Shown here piece after piece: positions 44,013 through 53,030 of a DNA stretch of 64,000 nucleotides. The notes below the pieces were generated by a model, which ran no database searches, was not told the origin of the DNA, and worked only from the letters and a program-made list of their open reading frames with translations. Origin of the DNA: Roseateles sp. (lineage in GTDB: Bacteria > Pseudomonadota > Gammaproteobacteria > Burkholderiales > Burkholderiaceae_C); assembly GCA_016790285.1 (NCBI GenBank), contig JAEUPJ010000041.1:1-64000 (forward strand), given 5' to 3'. The position numbers were made by a program, and so were the translations under genes. The stretch's first letter is position 1, and every line of letters begins with the position of its first letter.

Positions 44013-44723
44013 ATGGGATCAGCAGTTAGCAGCGTTTTCGGCGGTGGCGGTTCGGGCGGCATCCTGGGTGCCGTTGGCGGCATCGTGGGCGGCATCTTCG
44101 GCGGCCCGATCGGCGCCATGATCGGCCAGGCCATCGGCGGCATGCTGCAGCAAGCCATCGGCGGCGGCCTGAACAGCGCCGTCGACACGCTCGTCAAGGA
44201 ACACGGCATGCCGAAGTTCCTGGGCGATGAAGTCAAGTCCACCATCGGCAAGGTCGTGAACCAGCTGGTGCAGCAAAGCCAGCAAGGCGTGTCGGCCGAA
44301 GCCCAGGGCACCGCCCAGGCCAACTTCGGCGGCGCCATCCAGCAATGGCAGAACGACTTCGCCTCGCAGATCGTTCAAGGCGTGCTGGACCAGCTGCGCT
44401 CGCAGAGCCCCTCCGGCGGCAAGGGCACCAAGGGCACCACCGGCGGCGGCTGGCTGCAGGCCATCGCGTCCGTGATGGGCTCGGCCCTGGGCGCCAAGGC
44501 CAAGGAAATGGTCAACCTGTCGCAGCAGATCAACCAGGCCTCCGAAGCCAAGTCGCAAGCCAAGCAAGGCTCTGCCGAGCAAAGCGAGCAGGCTGACAAG
44601 TTCAACAAGCTCATGACCGAGTTCCAGGCCACCAGCCAGGAATACAACTACCTCAACAGCGTCTTCACGACGGCGTTGAAGGGCCTGGGCGAAGCGCTCT
44701 CCTCGATGGCTCGCAAGCAGTAA
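44013..44723 (+). CDS. Candidate T3SS filament or translocator protein
   Basis: A 236-aa protein with a Gly-zipper hydrophobic N-terminal region (about 10-55, G-x3-G repeats), a Gln/Ser-rich middle and a long amphipathic C-terminal helix ending in LSSMARKQ. The last residues match those of the 98-aa candidate needle gene at 34747-35043. No Sec signal or Cys. Codon choice (many CAA, GAA, AAG) differs from its neighbours, as in highly expressed structural genes. It stands alone between a promoter-like gap and a terminator. Confidence 0.68.
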   Translation: MGSAVSSVFGGGGSGGILGAVGGIVGGIFGGPIGAMIGQAIGGMLQQAIGGGLNSAVDTLVKEHGMPKFLGDEVKSTIGKVVNQLVQQSQQGVSAEAQGTAQANFGGAIQQWQNDFASQIVQGVLDQLRSQSPSGGKGTKGTTGGGWLQAIASVMGSALGAKAKEMVNLSQQINQASEAKSQAKQGSAEQSEQADKFNKLMTEFQATSQEYNYLNSVFTTALKGLGEALSSMARKQ

Positions 44724-44747
44724 CTCGCGCGTTCATCGCACACGTAC

Positions 44748-44770
44748 GGAGGGGCTTTGCCCCTCCTTTT
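44748..44770 (+). terminator. Rho-independent terminator
   Basis: GGAGGGG pairs with CCCCTCC around a 5-nt loop, followed by four T residues. It lies 25 nt after the stop of the 236-aa gene and isolates it from the lipoprotein gene that follows. Confidence 0.88.
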
Positions 44771-44792
44771 GGCATTTCAGGAAGTCGAAGTC

Positions 44793-45839
44793 ATGCACAT
44801 CAAGTTCATCCGCCGTTTCGCCGCAATCGCTCTGGGCTGCTCGGCCCTGCTGGCTGGATGCGGCGGCGGTGGGGGCGGCGAGGTCGCCAGCAACCCTGGC
44901 ACCACGCCGACGAACCCCACGACGCCGCTGCCCGCGCCTGTCGCCGCGGGCCGCTTGTGGAGCTCCGACACCACGGTGCTCGACGGCCAGGGCACCTTCG
45001 TGGCCGACCTGGTTGCCGGCACCACCGTGAAGGTGGACACGGTGAGCGAAAGTGTGCCGAGTGCCGATGGCAGCGAGCTGCTGCGCCGGGCCTACACCTC
45101 CAACGGCTCGGTGGGCGACGTCACGCGCATCACGTCGGTGCGCACCGCCGACGGCAAGCTCGTGGTGGACCTGACGGTGGACGGCTACGCCGGCGCCCTG
45201 CTGCCGTCGCCCGTCGCGCCGCATGTGGTGCTGACCCGCTGGGCGCCGAGCATCAACGAAGACCGCAGTGCCGTGGTCTATGACATCGACACGCAGAAGG
45301 TGTTGTTCGCCACGCCCCCGAGCGCCCGCCCCGAGGCCGTGGCCTGGCTGCCGGACGGCCAACTGCTGCGGGTCAAGCCGTCGGGCCAGGTCACCCGCAT
45401 GGCGCTGGGCGGCACGGAGCAGGCTGTGGCGACGCTGACCTGGCCGGAGGCGCGCGTGCCGCAGGCCGCCTACGTGAGCCCGGATGGCACCAAGGTCGTC
45501 GTGCAGCTGGCTGCGCTGCGCGACACGGGTTCGGTCGCCGGGGTCGACCTGTGGATGATGAACATCGACGGCAGCAACTTCACGCGCTTCACGAAGAACG
45601 ACCTGATCGCCAACGCCTTCTGGTCGCCGGACAGCAAGTTCGTCGGCTTCACCAAGGACACGGGCATCGTCTGCACGGCAGCGACCTGCCAGGGCAGTTG
45701 CAACGTCTGGTATGCGGGCGTCACAGCCAGCAACGTCGTGGCCGTCGCGGCCTCCGGCGATGCGCAGCAGTTCTCGGTCAAGCGGCTCAGCGGCACGACG
45801 GCGACGCTCAGTTGCCCGGTCATGGCCTGGACCCGTTGA
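44793..45839 (+). CDS. Beta-propeller lipoprotein, paralogue 1
   Basis: A 348-aa protein starting at ATG 44793. The signal peptide ends in a lipobox (ALLAGC), followed by a Gly run. The rest has TolB/WD40-like blades: WLPDGQLLRVKPSGQV, YVSPDGTKVVVQLAALRD and FWSPDSKFVGFTKDTG. A Cys-rich loop (CTAATCQGSC) and the ending MAWTR are shared with the next genes. It is probably an outer-membrane-anchored propeller; the function is not known. It is the first of three tandem relatives. Confidence 0.8.
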   Translation: MHIKFIRRFAAIALGCSALLAGCGGGGGGEVASNPGTTPTNPTTPLPAPVAAGRLWSSDTTVLDGQGTFVADLVAGTTVKVDTVSESVPSADGSELLRRAYTSNGSVGDVTRITSVRTADGKLVVDLTVDGYAGALLPSPVAPHVVLTRWAPSINEDRSAVVYDIDTQKVLFATPPSARPEAVAWLPDGQLLRVKPSGQVTRMALGGTEQAVATLTWPEARVPQAAYVSPDGTKVVVQLAALRDTGSVAGVDLWMMNIDGSNFTRFTKNDLIANAFWSPDSKFVGFTKDTGIVCTAATCQGSCNVWYAGVTASNVVAVAASGDAQQFSVKRLSGTTATLSCPVMAWTR

Positions 45840-45938
45840 GGCTCGGCGCCTGGCGGCGCTAGGGATTCCCTGGGCGCCACCGGGCAGGTCCAATGCGCGC
45901 CAGTCGGCGGCCCGTGGTGGCTGCCCCTTTGTTGGCCT

Positions 45939-46913
45939 GTGCTCAAGATCCTGTTCCTTCACGCAGCCCTGCTGGCGGGTGGCTTGTGCCTCGGTGGCCC
46001 GGCCGCTGCCGCGCCGTCCGGTTCGCTCTGGCATTCCTTCAGCGACCTCAGCAACCCCGAGGGCACCTTCGTCACCGACGTCGCCACCGGGCAGTCGCGC
46101 CGCCTGGCCGCGCAGAAGTGGGGCACGCCCTGGCCCGACGGCAGCCGCATCCTGTGGCGCAGCCACAGCTCCCAGGGTTCACGCGGCGACGAGACGCGCC
46201 TGGTCGTGCGCCGCGCCGATAGCCAGCAGCTGCTGGCCGACCAGGTCGTCGACGGCTATGTGGGTGACGACGTGCGCCCCTCGCCCACCGGCGGCAACGC
46301 GGTGCTCGTGCAGTGGGGGCCGGCGCTGTTCGGCGACCGCGGGCCTGTCGTGTACGACCTCGACACCCGCCGCCTGCTGTACGTCACGCGGCCGAGCCCC
46401 ATGCCGGATGCGCTGTCGTGGATGCCCGACGGGTCGCTGCTGCGGCTGCAGCCGTCGGGCCAGGTCAGCCGCGTGGTGCTGGGCGGGGCCGAGCAGCCGC
46501 TGGCCACCGTGCGCTGGCCGGAGGGCCGGTGGCCGCGCAGCGTGCACGTCAGCCCCGATGGCAGCAAGGCCATCGTGGAGCTCGCCGCGCTGCGGGACAG
46601 CGGCAAGGTCAGCGGCGTGGACCTGTGGATGATGGACGCCACCGGCCAGAACCTGCGGCGCTTCACGCGCAACAACCTCGTCGCGCAGGCCTTCTGGTCG
46701 CCCGACGGCCGCCATGTGGCCTTCGTCAAGGACACCGGCATGGCCTGCAGCGACGCGAGCTGCCGCGGCAGCTGCACGGTCTGGGTCGCCGAAGCCACCG
46801 CGTCCGACGTCGTGGCCGTGAAGGCCTCCAACGACGCGACGCAGGTGCCGTTGAAGCGGCCGAACGGAACGATGACGTGGGTCGGTTGCCCGGTCTCGGC
46901 CTGGACGCGTTGA
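45939..46913 (+). CDS. Exported beta-propeller protein, paralogue 2
   Basis: A 324-aa protein starting at GTG 45939. The signal peptide (FLHAALLAGGLCLGG) lacks a convincing lipobox. Blades closely follow paralogue 1: WMPDGSLLRLQPSGQV, VSPDGSKAIVELAALRD, FWSPDGRHVAFVKDTG, then CSDASCRGSC and the end VSAWTR. The high similarity shows recent tandem duplication. A 99-bp spacer without a visible promoter separates it from paralogue 1. Confidence 0.8.
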   Translation: MLKILFLHAALLAGGLCLGGPAAAAPSGSLWHSFSDLSNPEGTFVTDVATGQSRRLAAQKWGTPWPDGSRILWRSHSSQGSRGDETRLVVRRADSQQLLADQVVDGYVGDDVRPSPTGGNAVLVQWGPALFGDRGPVVYDLDTRRLLYVTRPSPMPDALSWMPDGSLLRLQPSGQVSRVVLGGAEQPLATVRWPEGRWPRSVHVSPDGSKAIVELAALRDSGKVSGVDLWMMDATGQNLRRFTRNNLVAQAFWSPDGRHVAFVKDTGMACSDASCRGSCTVWVAEATASDVVAVKASNDATQVPLKRPNGTMTWVGCPVSAWTR

Positions 46914-46927
46914 CGAGGCCGCCCCGG

Positions 46928-47938
46928 ATGCAGCGGCGATTGCAACAGGCGGGGCGCCGCCTGGCCCTGCTCGGCGCATGGGCCGCTGTGGGCGTGGTGG
47001 CTGCAGCGCCTGAGCCGGCGCCCGCGCCAACGCTTGGCCAACTGTTGATCACGCTGCCGGGGGCCGAGCGGGCCCAATGGGTGAACCTGGACCGCCCCGC
47101 GCGGCTGAGCGATCACGCCGACCCGAACGCCAAGGGTGCACGCTTCTTCGACGGCAACCGGCACTACTTCCAGATCCAGAACGCCGGCTTCAAGCAGGAC
47201 ACGCTCACCGTCTTTTCCGCCGCCACGGGGCAGGCAGAGTACGTCGCGCAGGGCCTGCCGCGGATCACGTCCGCCGACCCCTCGCCGATCAGACCGGCGG
47301 TGTTCTCGCTCGTGTTGCTGGACATCGCGAGCGACACCGGCGTGTTCGCCGTGGTGGACCTCGGGAGCGGGCAGCAGGTGCTGGCAAGCTACCCCGGTGA
47401 GGTGGGCCAATACCTGCACTGGTGGATGCCGGATGGCTCGCTGCGGCGCCTGCACGCGCACACCGGCGAGCTGTCGGCTTGGCACGGCAAGCTGTCAGAT
47501 GCCGGTCAGCGCATGGCATGGCGCGTGATCGGTGTGTCGCCCCTGCCAGAGCCCGGTGTCATCTTCAGCGCCGCGGCACTGTCACCGAACGGCCAGGCGC
47601 TGCTGGTCTCCGCCCTGGAGCCGCGTTCACGCCGGGAGGATCTCTGGATGGCCTCTCCCGACGGCGGCCCGCTGCAGCGGGTCACGCGCGACGGCTTCGT
47701 GACCTTCGTGGCGTGGGCGCCGAACGGCCGCAGCCTGCTGCTTCGGCGCAGCAATGTGTCGTCCATCGGGACCACCTTCCGGGGTCAATGTTCGTACTGG
47801 GTGGTGCCGGCAGGCGCGCGTGATGTGGCGGGCATCGTTCCCGGTGTCGCGAATCCGGGCGCCAGGCAGGTGCTCCATGGGAGCCCGCATGCGCCGGACT
47901 CATTGCCCTGTGGCAAGGTGGGCGCTTGGACCCAGTAA
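46928..47938 (+). CDS. Exported beta-propeller protein, paralogue 3 (divergent)
   Basis: A 336-aa protein starting at ATG 46928, 14 nt after paralogue 2. The N-terminal hydrophobic stretch is a likely signal peptide. Propeller-type blades are present (WMPDGSLRRLHAHTGE, SPNGQALLVSALEPRS, WAPNGRSLLLRR). The conserved Cys loop is reduced to one Cys (RGQCSYW) with a second near the end, and the protein finishes GAWTQ. It is the most divergent of the three copies. Confidence 0.75.
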   Translation: MQRRLQQAGRRLALLGAWAAVGVVAAAPEPAPAPTLGQLLITLPGAERAQWVNLDRPARLSDHADPNAKGARFFDGNRHYFQIQNAGFKQDTLTVFSAATGQAEYVAQGLPRITSADPSPIRPAVFSLVLLDIASDTGVFAVVDLGSGQQVLASYPGEVGQYLHWWMPDGSLRRLHAHTGELSAWHGKLSDAGQRMAWRVIGVSPLPEPGVIFSAAALSPNGQALLVSALEPRSRREDLWMASPDGGPLQRVTRDGFVTFVAWAPNGRSLLLRRSNVSSIGTTFRGQCSYWVVPAGARDVAGIVPGVANPGARQVLHGSPHAPDSLPCGKVGAWTQ

Positions 47939-48098
47939 CCCGGCGTCACCGCGCCCCCGCCGTGCGGCGCGGCCCGGACTTCCAACGATGGGATTGCCCG
48001 CACGCTGTCGGTTGCCCACCATCACGCCCCTCGAACTCAACGTCAGGAGGGCGGTGCGTGCCCGATGAACAGTGCTCACCCATGACCTCGGCAACCCC

Positions 48099-49784
48099 AT
48101 GCGCAGGCAGGTGCTGAACGTACCGGGCGTCACGCGGCCTTGGCCGCAGCGCCGGGTGATGCAAGGCCTGGCCTGCCTGGCCCTGGCGGTGCAGCCTGCG
48201 CTGGCAGCGGCACCGGCCCCCGGCCTGGTCAATGACCCGGCAGCGGTGGGCGAGTTGATCAGCGCCGTCAGCCTGGATGTGATGTCGGAAGCCGCGCTGG
48301 AGGCCTGCACCGAGATGGGCGTGCCCACGGCGGACACCATGCGCAATGCCTGGGTGGCCTGGCGGGAGCGGCACCAGCTCGCGCCGCTGCGTGTCATCGT
48401 CATGGAGCTGATGCGTCGGCGCGGCAGCGACGCGCCTTCGTGGACGCGGCTCACCGACCCCATGCGCGAGCGCGTGCTGGGCGACCCCAGGCCGGAGGCG
48501 GTCTGCGCCACGCTCACGGCCGACTGGCAGGCGCCGGCCATGGACGCCGCGGCGCTCTACCCCAGGGCGCGCGCCGTGGCGGCGGCGATGGTGCAGGCCA
48601 AGATGGCCTCCCGGCCCGAGCTGCCCGACCGCGCAGCAGGCGTGGTGCGGGGTCAGGTTGTGCTGCCGAGCCAGCTGCCGGCACTCGCCGTCCAGCACAA
48701 GGGCGGCTGGCGATCGCTGTCGGACGAGGTCGCGCGGCGCGAGCGCGGCGTGTTCGTGGTGAAGGGGCGGGTGGAACGCTGGTCGCGCGACCCCGACCGC
48801 TTTCGCCTCATGCAGTGGCAGGGCGAGCGGCGCAGCGCGCAACACATCACGCTGGGATTCAATGCCGAGCCCTGGGTGGGGCGCGAGCTGGTGCTCCGCG
48901 GAGCACTGACCACCCTGCAGGATGACGCGGCCACGCTGGGCGCAGCGGAGGTGGTCAGTGACCTGTCGGGCCTCACGCCTTCGCCGTTGCCGGCCGCGCC
49001 GCTGGTGCGCGAGACAGTGCTGCTGCAACGTGTGATGACGCGCCCGGGCCAAGGGCTCAAGGCGGCCGAGCTCGCGGCCGTCGTGCTGCACGGCCAGGGC
49101 AACTACAACAACGGCACCAGCTGGGACGAGGACGTGCGCTTCCTGCTGCGCGACGGCAGCTGCTACCGCCGCACCGAGATGCCGCCCGACCAGCTCGACG
49201 TGGCCGCGTCACGCCGCCTGGAGCCCCAGCACTGGTGCCGCTGGCGCAGCACGGCCAAGGGCTACGAGTTCCAGGACCAGGACGACGACGGCCGCCCGAG
49301 CGGCGGCTGGCAGCCGGCGCAGCACCTGGCCAAGCGGCCGTGGGGCGCCAGCCCCGCACTGGACGGCCGCTACAGCCGCAGCCGCTTCGACGGCAGCCTG
49401 TTCATGGGCGGGCGCTCGTCCACCCAGGGCATCCGCTTCACGCGTGACGGCCGGTTCGAGCGCAGCTACTACGCGCTGTCGAGTTCCGGCTCGCTGGCCG
49501 CAACCCTCAACAACACCGTGATCAGTGGCTCCTCCCACGGCGACGGCAGCGGCAGCAGCGGCGTGGCCGGCGGCACCGTGGGCACGGGCACCGGCACGGT
49601 GGGCGTCACGTCCGGCAGCCGCAAGGACGACGGCGCGAGCCGCCGCGGCCGCTACCGCTTCGAGGGCTACGCGGTCACGCTGGTCTACGACGACGGCCAC
49701 CAGGAGCGGCTCCTGAGCTTCCCGATGGACGAGGCCTCACGCGGCGTCTACCTCGGCAGCGGCAGTCTCGACCTCGACAAATAA
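48099..49784 (+). CDS. Exported hypothetical protein
   Basis: A 561-aa protein. ATG 48099 was preferred over a GTG at 48072; another Met, 20 residues on, precedes the best signal peptide (CLALAVQPALAAA). The C-terminal part has beta-rich, Gly/Ser-rich repeats (SHGDGSGSSGVAGGTVGTGT) and a lipocalin-like or sensor-like beta segment before the end (RFEGYAVTLVYDDGHQE). No catalytic motif is seen. The family is not recognised. It is followed 22 nt later by another exported protein gene. Confidence 0.65.
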   Translation: MRRQVLNVPGVTRPWPQRRVMQGLACLALAVQPALAAAPAPGLVNDPAAVGELISAVSLDVMSEAALEACTEMGVPTADTMRNAWVAWRERHQLAPLRVIVMELMRRRGSDAPSWTRLTDPMRERVLGDPRPEAVCATLTADWQAPAMDAAALYPRARAVAAAMVQAKMASRPELPDRAAGVVRGQVVLPSQLPALAVQHKGGWRSLSDEVARRERGVFVVKGRVERWSRDPDRFRLMQWQGERRSAQHITLGFNAEPWVGRELVLRGALTTLQDDAATLGAAEVVSDLSGLTPSPLPAAPLVRETVLLQRVMTRPGQGLKAAELAAVVLHGQGNYNNGTSWDEDVRFLLRDGSCYRRTEMPPDQLDVAASRRLEPQHWCRWRSTAKGYEFQDQDDDGRPSGGWQPAQHLAKRPWGASPALDGRYSRSRFDGSLFMGGRSSTQGIRFTRDGRFERSYYALSSSGSLAATLNNTVISGSSHGDGSGSSGVAGGTVGTGTGTVGVTSGSRKDDGASRRGRYRFEGYAVTLVYDDGHQERLLSFPMDEASRGVYLGSGSLDLDK

Positions 49785-49806
49785 CCCTACTACTCAACGA
49801 CACCCC

Positions 49807-50532
49807 ATGCAGATGACCCGGACCCGACTCTCCTCGCTGGCCTTCACGCTCACGCTCGCGCTCGCCGCCACGGCGCTGCCGGCTGCCGCCCAGGTGGCGC
49901 CTTCCATCAGCCTGGCCGAGCAGATGCGCGGCATGCTGGGCAAGCCCGCGGCGGGCGCCACGGCCGCAGCCCCTGCGTTCGCGCCCGCGCCGCCCGTGGC
50001 CAGCGGTGGCGGGATGGGCGCCTTCAATGCGCCCATCGTCGCGGCCGGCCCCGCGCAGGTGCGCCAGTCGGCGACGGAGCTGGCCCAGCGCTTCCCGGCC
50101 CAGCACCGCGCAGCCATGACCAAGGCCTACGAGGAGTCGTTCACCTTCTGGCAGAAGCTCGAGACCCAGCTGGGCCTGGCGCCCAACGACGTGGCCGCGG
50201 CCGTGGCGGCCTTCATTGCCGGCAACTACGCCGCCTTCATGCAGCAGCATGTGGCCGACGCCGACTTCAAGTCCCTCGTGCTGCAGATGCAGGGGCTGCT
50301 GGCCAGCAACCCGGCCTTCATGCAGAGCGCCCCGGCGGCCAAGCGCGCGATGTTCGAGCAGCTGGCGATGGTGGGCACCTTCATGGTGGTCTACCGCGAG
50401 CACCTGAACCGCCAGCCCAGCCCCGGTGAGGAGGTCAACTTCCGCAACGCGGCCAAGGCCAACCTGGAGGCGGCGCTGGGCCTGGCGGTGGAGCGCCTGC
50501 AGATCGGGCCGCAGGGCCTGGTGGTGCGCTGA
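49807..50532 (+). CDS. Exported DUF6683-like protein
   Basis: A 241-aa protein with a signal peptide (ending PAAAQ) and a helical domain containing NDVAAAVAAFIAGNYAAF and, further on, PAAKRAMFEQLAMVGTFMVVY. The same spacing of conserved residues occurs in the T3SS-operon protein at 43151-43843, so they are paralogues. The start could be the second Met, two codons later. It may act with the upstream exported protein (22-nt gap). No enzymatic motif is visible. Confidence 0.65.
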   Translation: MQMTRTRLSSLAFTLTLALAATALPAAAQVAPSISLAEQMRGMLGKPAAGATAAAPAFAPAPPVASGGGMGAFNAPIVAAGPAQVRQSATELAQRFPAQHRAAMTKAYEESFTFWQKLETQLGLAPNDVAAAVAAFIAGNYAAFMQQHVADADFKSLVLQMQGLLASNPAFMQSAPAAKRAMFEQLAMVGTFMVVYREHLNRQPSPGEEVNFRNAAKANLEAALGLAVERLQIGPQGLVVR

Positions 50533-50545
50533 GCGGCGGCCTTCG

Positions 50546-51328
50546 TCAGCGCAGCGGGCATTTCTCGAAGACGTCGCGGCTGGCGTTGAAGCCGTCCATG
50601 CGCCAACCCTGCGGCGTCCAGCGCAGGCTCATGGCGCCCGCGAAGTCGATGCGCGCGTCGCCCTTGCGTGACAGCGGCGGCATGTCCAGCCGGGGCGGCT
50701 GCTCGGCCTTGAGCAGGTCTCGCAGTTCGAGCCGCTGCGTGGTGGCCGTCACCCGCGGCAGGCAGCGCGCGGCGCGGCGCATCACGCTGGCGGGTGCCTT
50801 GACGATGTCGGGCCCCTCCACGAACTCCAGCTGGGGCAGGGACAGCTGCTGCAGCAGCTCGCCGTCGCCGCGCGCAAGGGCGCCGCGCAGCTGCTGCCAG
50901 AACTGCGCGAAGGCGCCATCGCGGTCCACCGACATCGCGCAGCCCTTGGCCTTGGGCGCGAGCGTGGCCGCGGCGGGCAGCTCAAGCGCGCCGCAGGCGG
51001 CGGGTTGCGGCCGCAGGCTGAAGCCATCGGCGCCCGCGCGCGTCACGTCGACGCGCTGGCGCTGACCGAGCACCTCGTCGTCCCACTCGAAGCGCCAGCC
51101 GCCGTCGGCCAGGGCTTGTGGCGCGCCACTGCTGCTGAAGTCGCATTCCCGCGCGCCGGCGGCGATGCTGACGCTCACGCCCACCGGCGTGCCGGCGGCG
51201 TCGCGCGCCAGGCGCCAGCGCGTGGTGGCGTCAGGCGAGCAGCTGAGCTGGGTGGGCGGCGGGGGCAGGGCCTGGGTGGCGAGCGGCAGGGCCAGGAGCA
51301 GGGAGAGGGCAGGGCGCATGGGCCTCAT
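50546..51328 (-). CDS. Exported hypothetical protein
   Basis: A 260-aa protein with a signal peptide (LSLLLALPLATQA). The mature part contains six cysteines, several spaced as likely disulfides (CSPD, ECDF, ACGA, KGCAM, ARCLP, EKCPLR). It is convergent with the DUF6683-like gene, with a 13-nt gap. The family is not recognised; the pattern suggests a small periplasmic or secreted protein. Confidence 0.6.
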   Translation of the reverse strand: MRPMRPALSLLLALPLATQALPPPPTQLSCSPDATTRWRLARDAAGTPVGVSVSIAAGARECDFSSSGAPQALADGGWRFEWDDEVLGQRQRVDVTRAGADGFSLRPQPAACGALELPAAATLAPKAKGCAMSVDRDGAFAQFWQQLRGALARGDGELLQQLSLPQLEFVEGPDIVKAPASVMRRAARCLPRVTATTQRLELRDLLKAEQPPRLDMPPLSRKGDARIDFAGAMSLRWTPQGWRMDGFNASRDVFEKCPLR

Positions 51329-51394
51329 CTTCGGCCAGGGCCTGGTGCGGCCCTGTCACATCAACCGGGGGCAAGCGCGCCGCTGGCGCCGGCC

Positions 51395-52903
51395 TCAGGG
51401 CGCGCGGCGCACGCCCAGGGCCGAGGCGAGCGAGCGGTCGGCGTAGGTGACGCCGTCGTAGTGCTCGCCGCGCACGCCCTGGTTGCCGCCGATGACGCGC
51501 ACCATGCCGTTGTCCAGCACCTCCGACACGATGGCCACGTGGCCCTGCGCAGGGTTGTTGCCGCGCGGGAAGACGATCACGTCGCCCGGCTTCACGTGCG
51601 CCGCATCCTTGGGCACGGCTTGGCCCCAGTTCAGCCAGCTGCGCGCTGCGGCGCTGTTGGTGCCCTGCACGCCGGCCTGGCTCATCGTCCAGTTCACGAA
51701 CGACGAGCACCACGACGTCTCGTCGTTGCGGGCCTTGAGGCTGGTGGCCTGGTGGTACTCGACGACGCGCGGGTTGTCCTGGGCGCCGCGGATCTCGTGC
51801 GTGCCGAGCTCGCCCTGGGCGATCTGCAAGTGGCGCGGCACGCCGGCGGCCGCTGCGGGTGCCACCGCGGGGGCTGCAGCCGCCGGGGCCTGGGTGAGCA
51901 GCCCCTGCTGCTGCAGCGCGCCCTCGACGGCGTTCATGCGCCGCTGCTGGTCGGCACGGATGACGGCCTGGACCTGGGCTTCGGTCGGCGCATGCCCGAG
52001 CTGGTGGCGGGCGATGTTCACGAAGCCGCTGCCGGCCTGGCCGCCGCTTGCCAGGCGGAAGCGCTCGCCGGTGTTGCGGTCCACGAAGGCGTCCACGCGC
52101 AGCTGCGTCAGGTGGGCCACGTCCAGCGGCTGCCCGCGCAGCGTGCCGAGCTGGTTGAGGAAGCGTGCCGCGGCGCTGGGCGACTGGTTGTAGAGGTCCA
52201 GGTAGGCCGAGGCGAGCCGCGCGTTGGCCGGGTCGAGCCCGGCCTGGCGGGCGGCGGCCTCGTAGGCGGGCAGCCGGCCCTGCAGGGTCTGCAGCTGGCG
52301 GCGGTCGGCGTCGGCCGGGCTGCTGGCGGTGTGCTGGTACGAGAAGGAGCCGCGGTTGTGCGCGGCGTTGCCGGGGTCGGCATGGCCGCCGTAGGCCGGG
52401 GTGAATCCGCCGTCGGCGCGGCGCGTGCCCTCGGCGCTGCCGATGACGATGGCCGCAGCGGCGTTGGAGCCGAGGGCGGGGTCGGTGAAGCGTTGCAGGT
52501 CCAGGCGGCCCGTGGTGGCGGCCGTGTTCGTGGCCGTTGCAGCGGTCGCAGTCGCAGTCGCAGTCGGTGTTGGCCCTGCGTCCTGCGCGCCCAGGAAGGG
52601 CAGGTTGGCCTTGATCAGTTCCCAGAGCCCCACGCCCCAACGCTCGGCAATGCTGGCCAGCGTCTCGCCCGGGGCGACCTGGTGCTGGCGCTCGAGCCCC
52701 GGCGTGGCCACGGGGATGGTTAGGCGCTGGCCCACCTGCAGGCGGTCGGGGTCGTGCGCCTTGCGGCCGATGTGGCCGTCGGCGAGCGCCGGGTCCATGC
52801 CGTTGGCGCGCATCAGCGCCTCGGGTTGCACGCCGTGGCGGTGGGCGATCTCGTTGAGGGTGTCGCCGCGCTGGACGCGGTAGCTCTGCACTGCTGCGGT
52901 CAT
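51395..52903 (-). CDS. LysM-CHAP peptidoglycan-targeting protein
   Basis: A 502-aa protein starting at ATG 52903. Two LysM domains lie at about 7-64 (RVQRGDTLNEIAHRHGV) and 74-118, followed by an Ala/Thr linker with TATATA repeats, a central helical region, and a C-terminal CHAP-like (TIGR02594) amidase domain with catalytic Cys in SWCSSFVNW and His in GHVAIVSE. It binds and cuts peptidoglycan. There is no Sec signal, so export would need another route, possibly the T3SS; the shared upstream element with the DUF1521 gene supports that (inference). Confidence 0.82.
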   Translation of the reverse strand: MTAAVQSYRVQRGDTLNEIAHRHGVQPEALMRANGMDPALADGHIGRKAHDPDRLQVGQRLTIPVATPGLERQHQVAPGETLASIAERWGVGLWELIKANLPFLGAQDAGPTPTATATATAATATNTAATTGRLDLQRFTDPALGSNAAAAIVIGSAEGTRRADGGFTPAYGGHADPGNAAHNRGSFSYQHTASSPADADRRQLQTLQGRLPAYEAAARQAGLDPANARLASAYLDLYNQSPSAAARFLNQLGTLRGQPLDVAHLTQLRVDAFVDRNTGERFRLASGGQAGSGFVNIARHQLGHAPTEAQVQAVIRADQQRRMNAVEGALQQQGLLTQAPAAAAPAVAPAAAAGVPRHLQIAQGELGTHEIRGAQDNPRVVEYHQATSLKARNDETSWCSSFVNWTMSQAGVQGTNSAAARSWLNWGQAVPKDAAHVKPGDVIVFPRGNNPAQGHVAIVSEVLDNGMVRVIGGNQGVRGEHYDGVTYADRSLASALGVRRAP

Positions 52904-52971
52904 GAAGCCTGCTCCTGCGGCCCCGGGCCGGGGCGCCTGCTGGCATTGCAGTCGTTGTGCGCTCGGTGCGC

Positions 52972-53021
52972 CAGCTAGGACCGCCCGCAATTCGGGTCAG
53001 CCGCAGCTGGGGTCGGCCGCA
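52972..53021 (-). promoter_or_regulatory. Conserved upstream element, copy 1
   Basis: Contains CCCGCAATTCGGGTCAGCC, then GCAGCTGGGGTCGGCCGCAG on the plus strand. The same series occurs at 55762-55813 before the DUF1521 gene. The central CCCGCAATTCGGG block lies about 80 nt from the LysM-CHAP ATG, equal to the spacing at the other copy, and a shared ATTGCA lies between block and gene. It is likely a promoter or operator common to both genes. Confidence 0.65.
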
Positions 53022-53030
53022 GCCCGGGTG

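Noticed and set aside
24013-44723. Flagellar export locus
   Set aside because: The secretin SctC, the lipoprotein ring SctJ, the HrpB2 rod and the absence of flagellar rod, hook and filament genes show a non-flagellar system; only the small FliO-like gene is flagellar in style.
52540-52575. Trinucleotide-like microsatellite
   Set aside because: It encodes the Thr-Ala linker of the LysM-CHAP protein and needs no other explanation.
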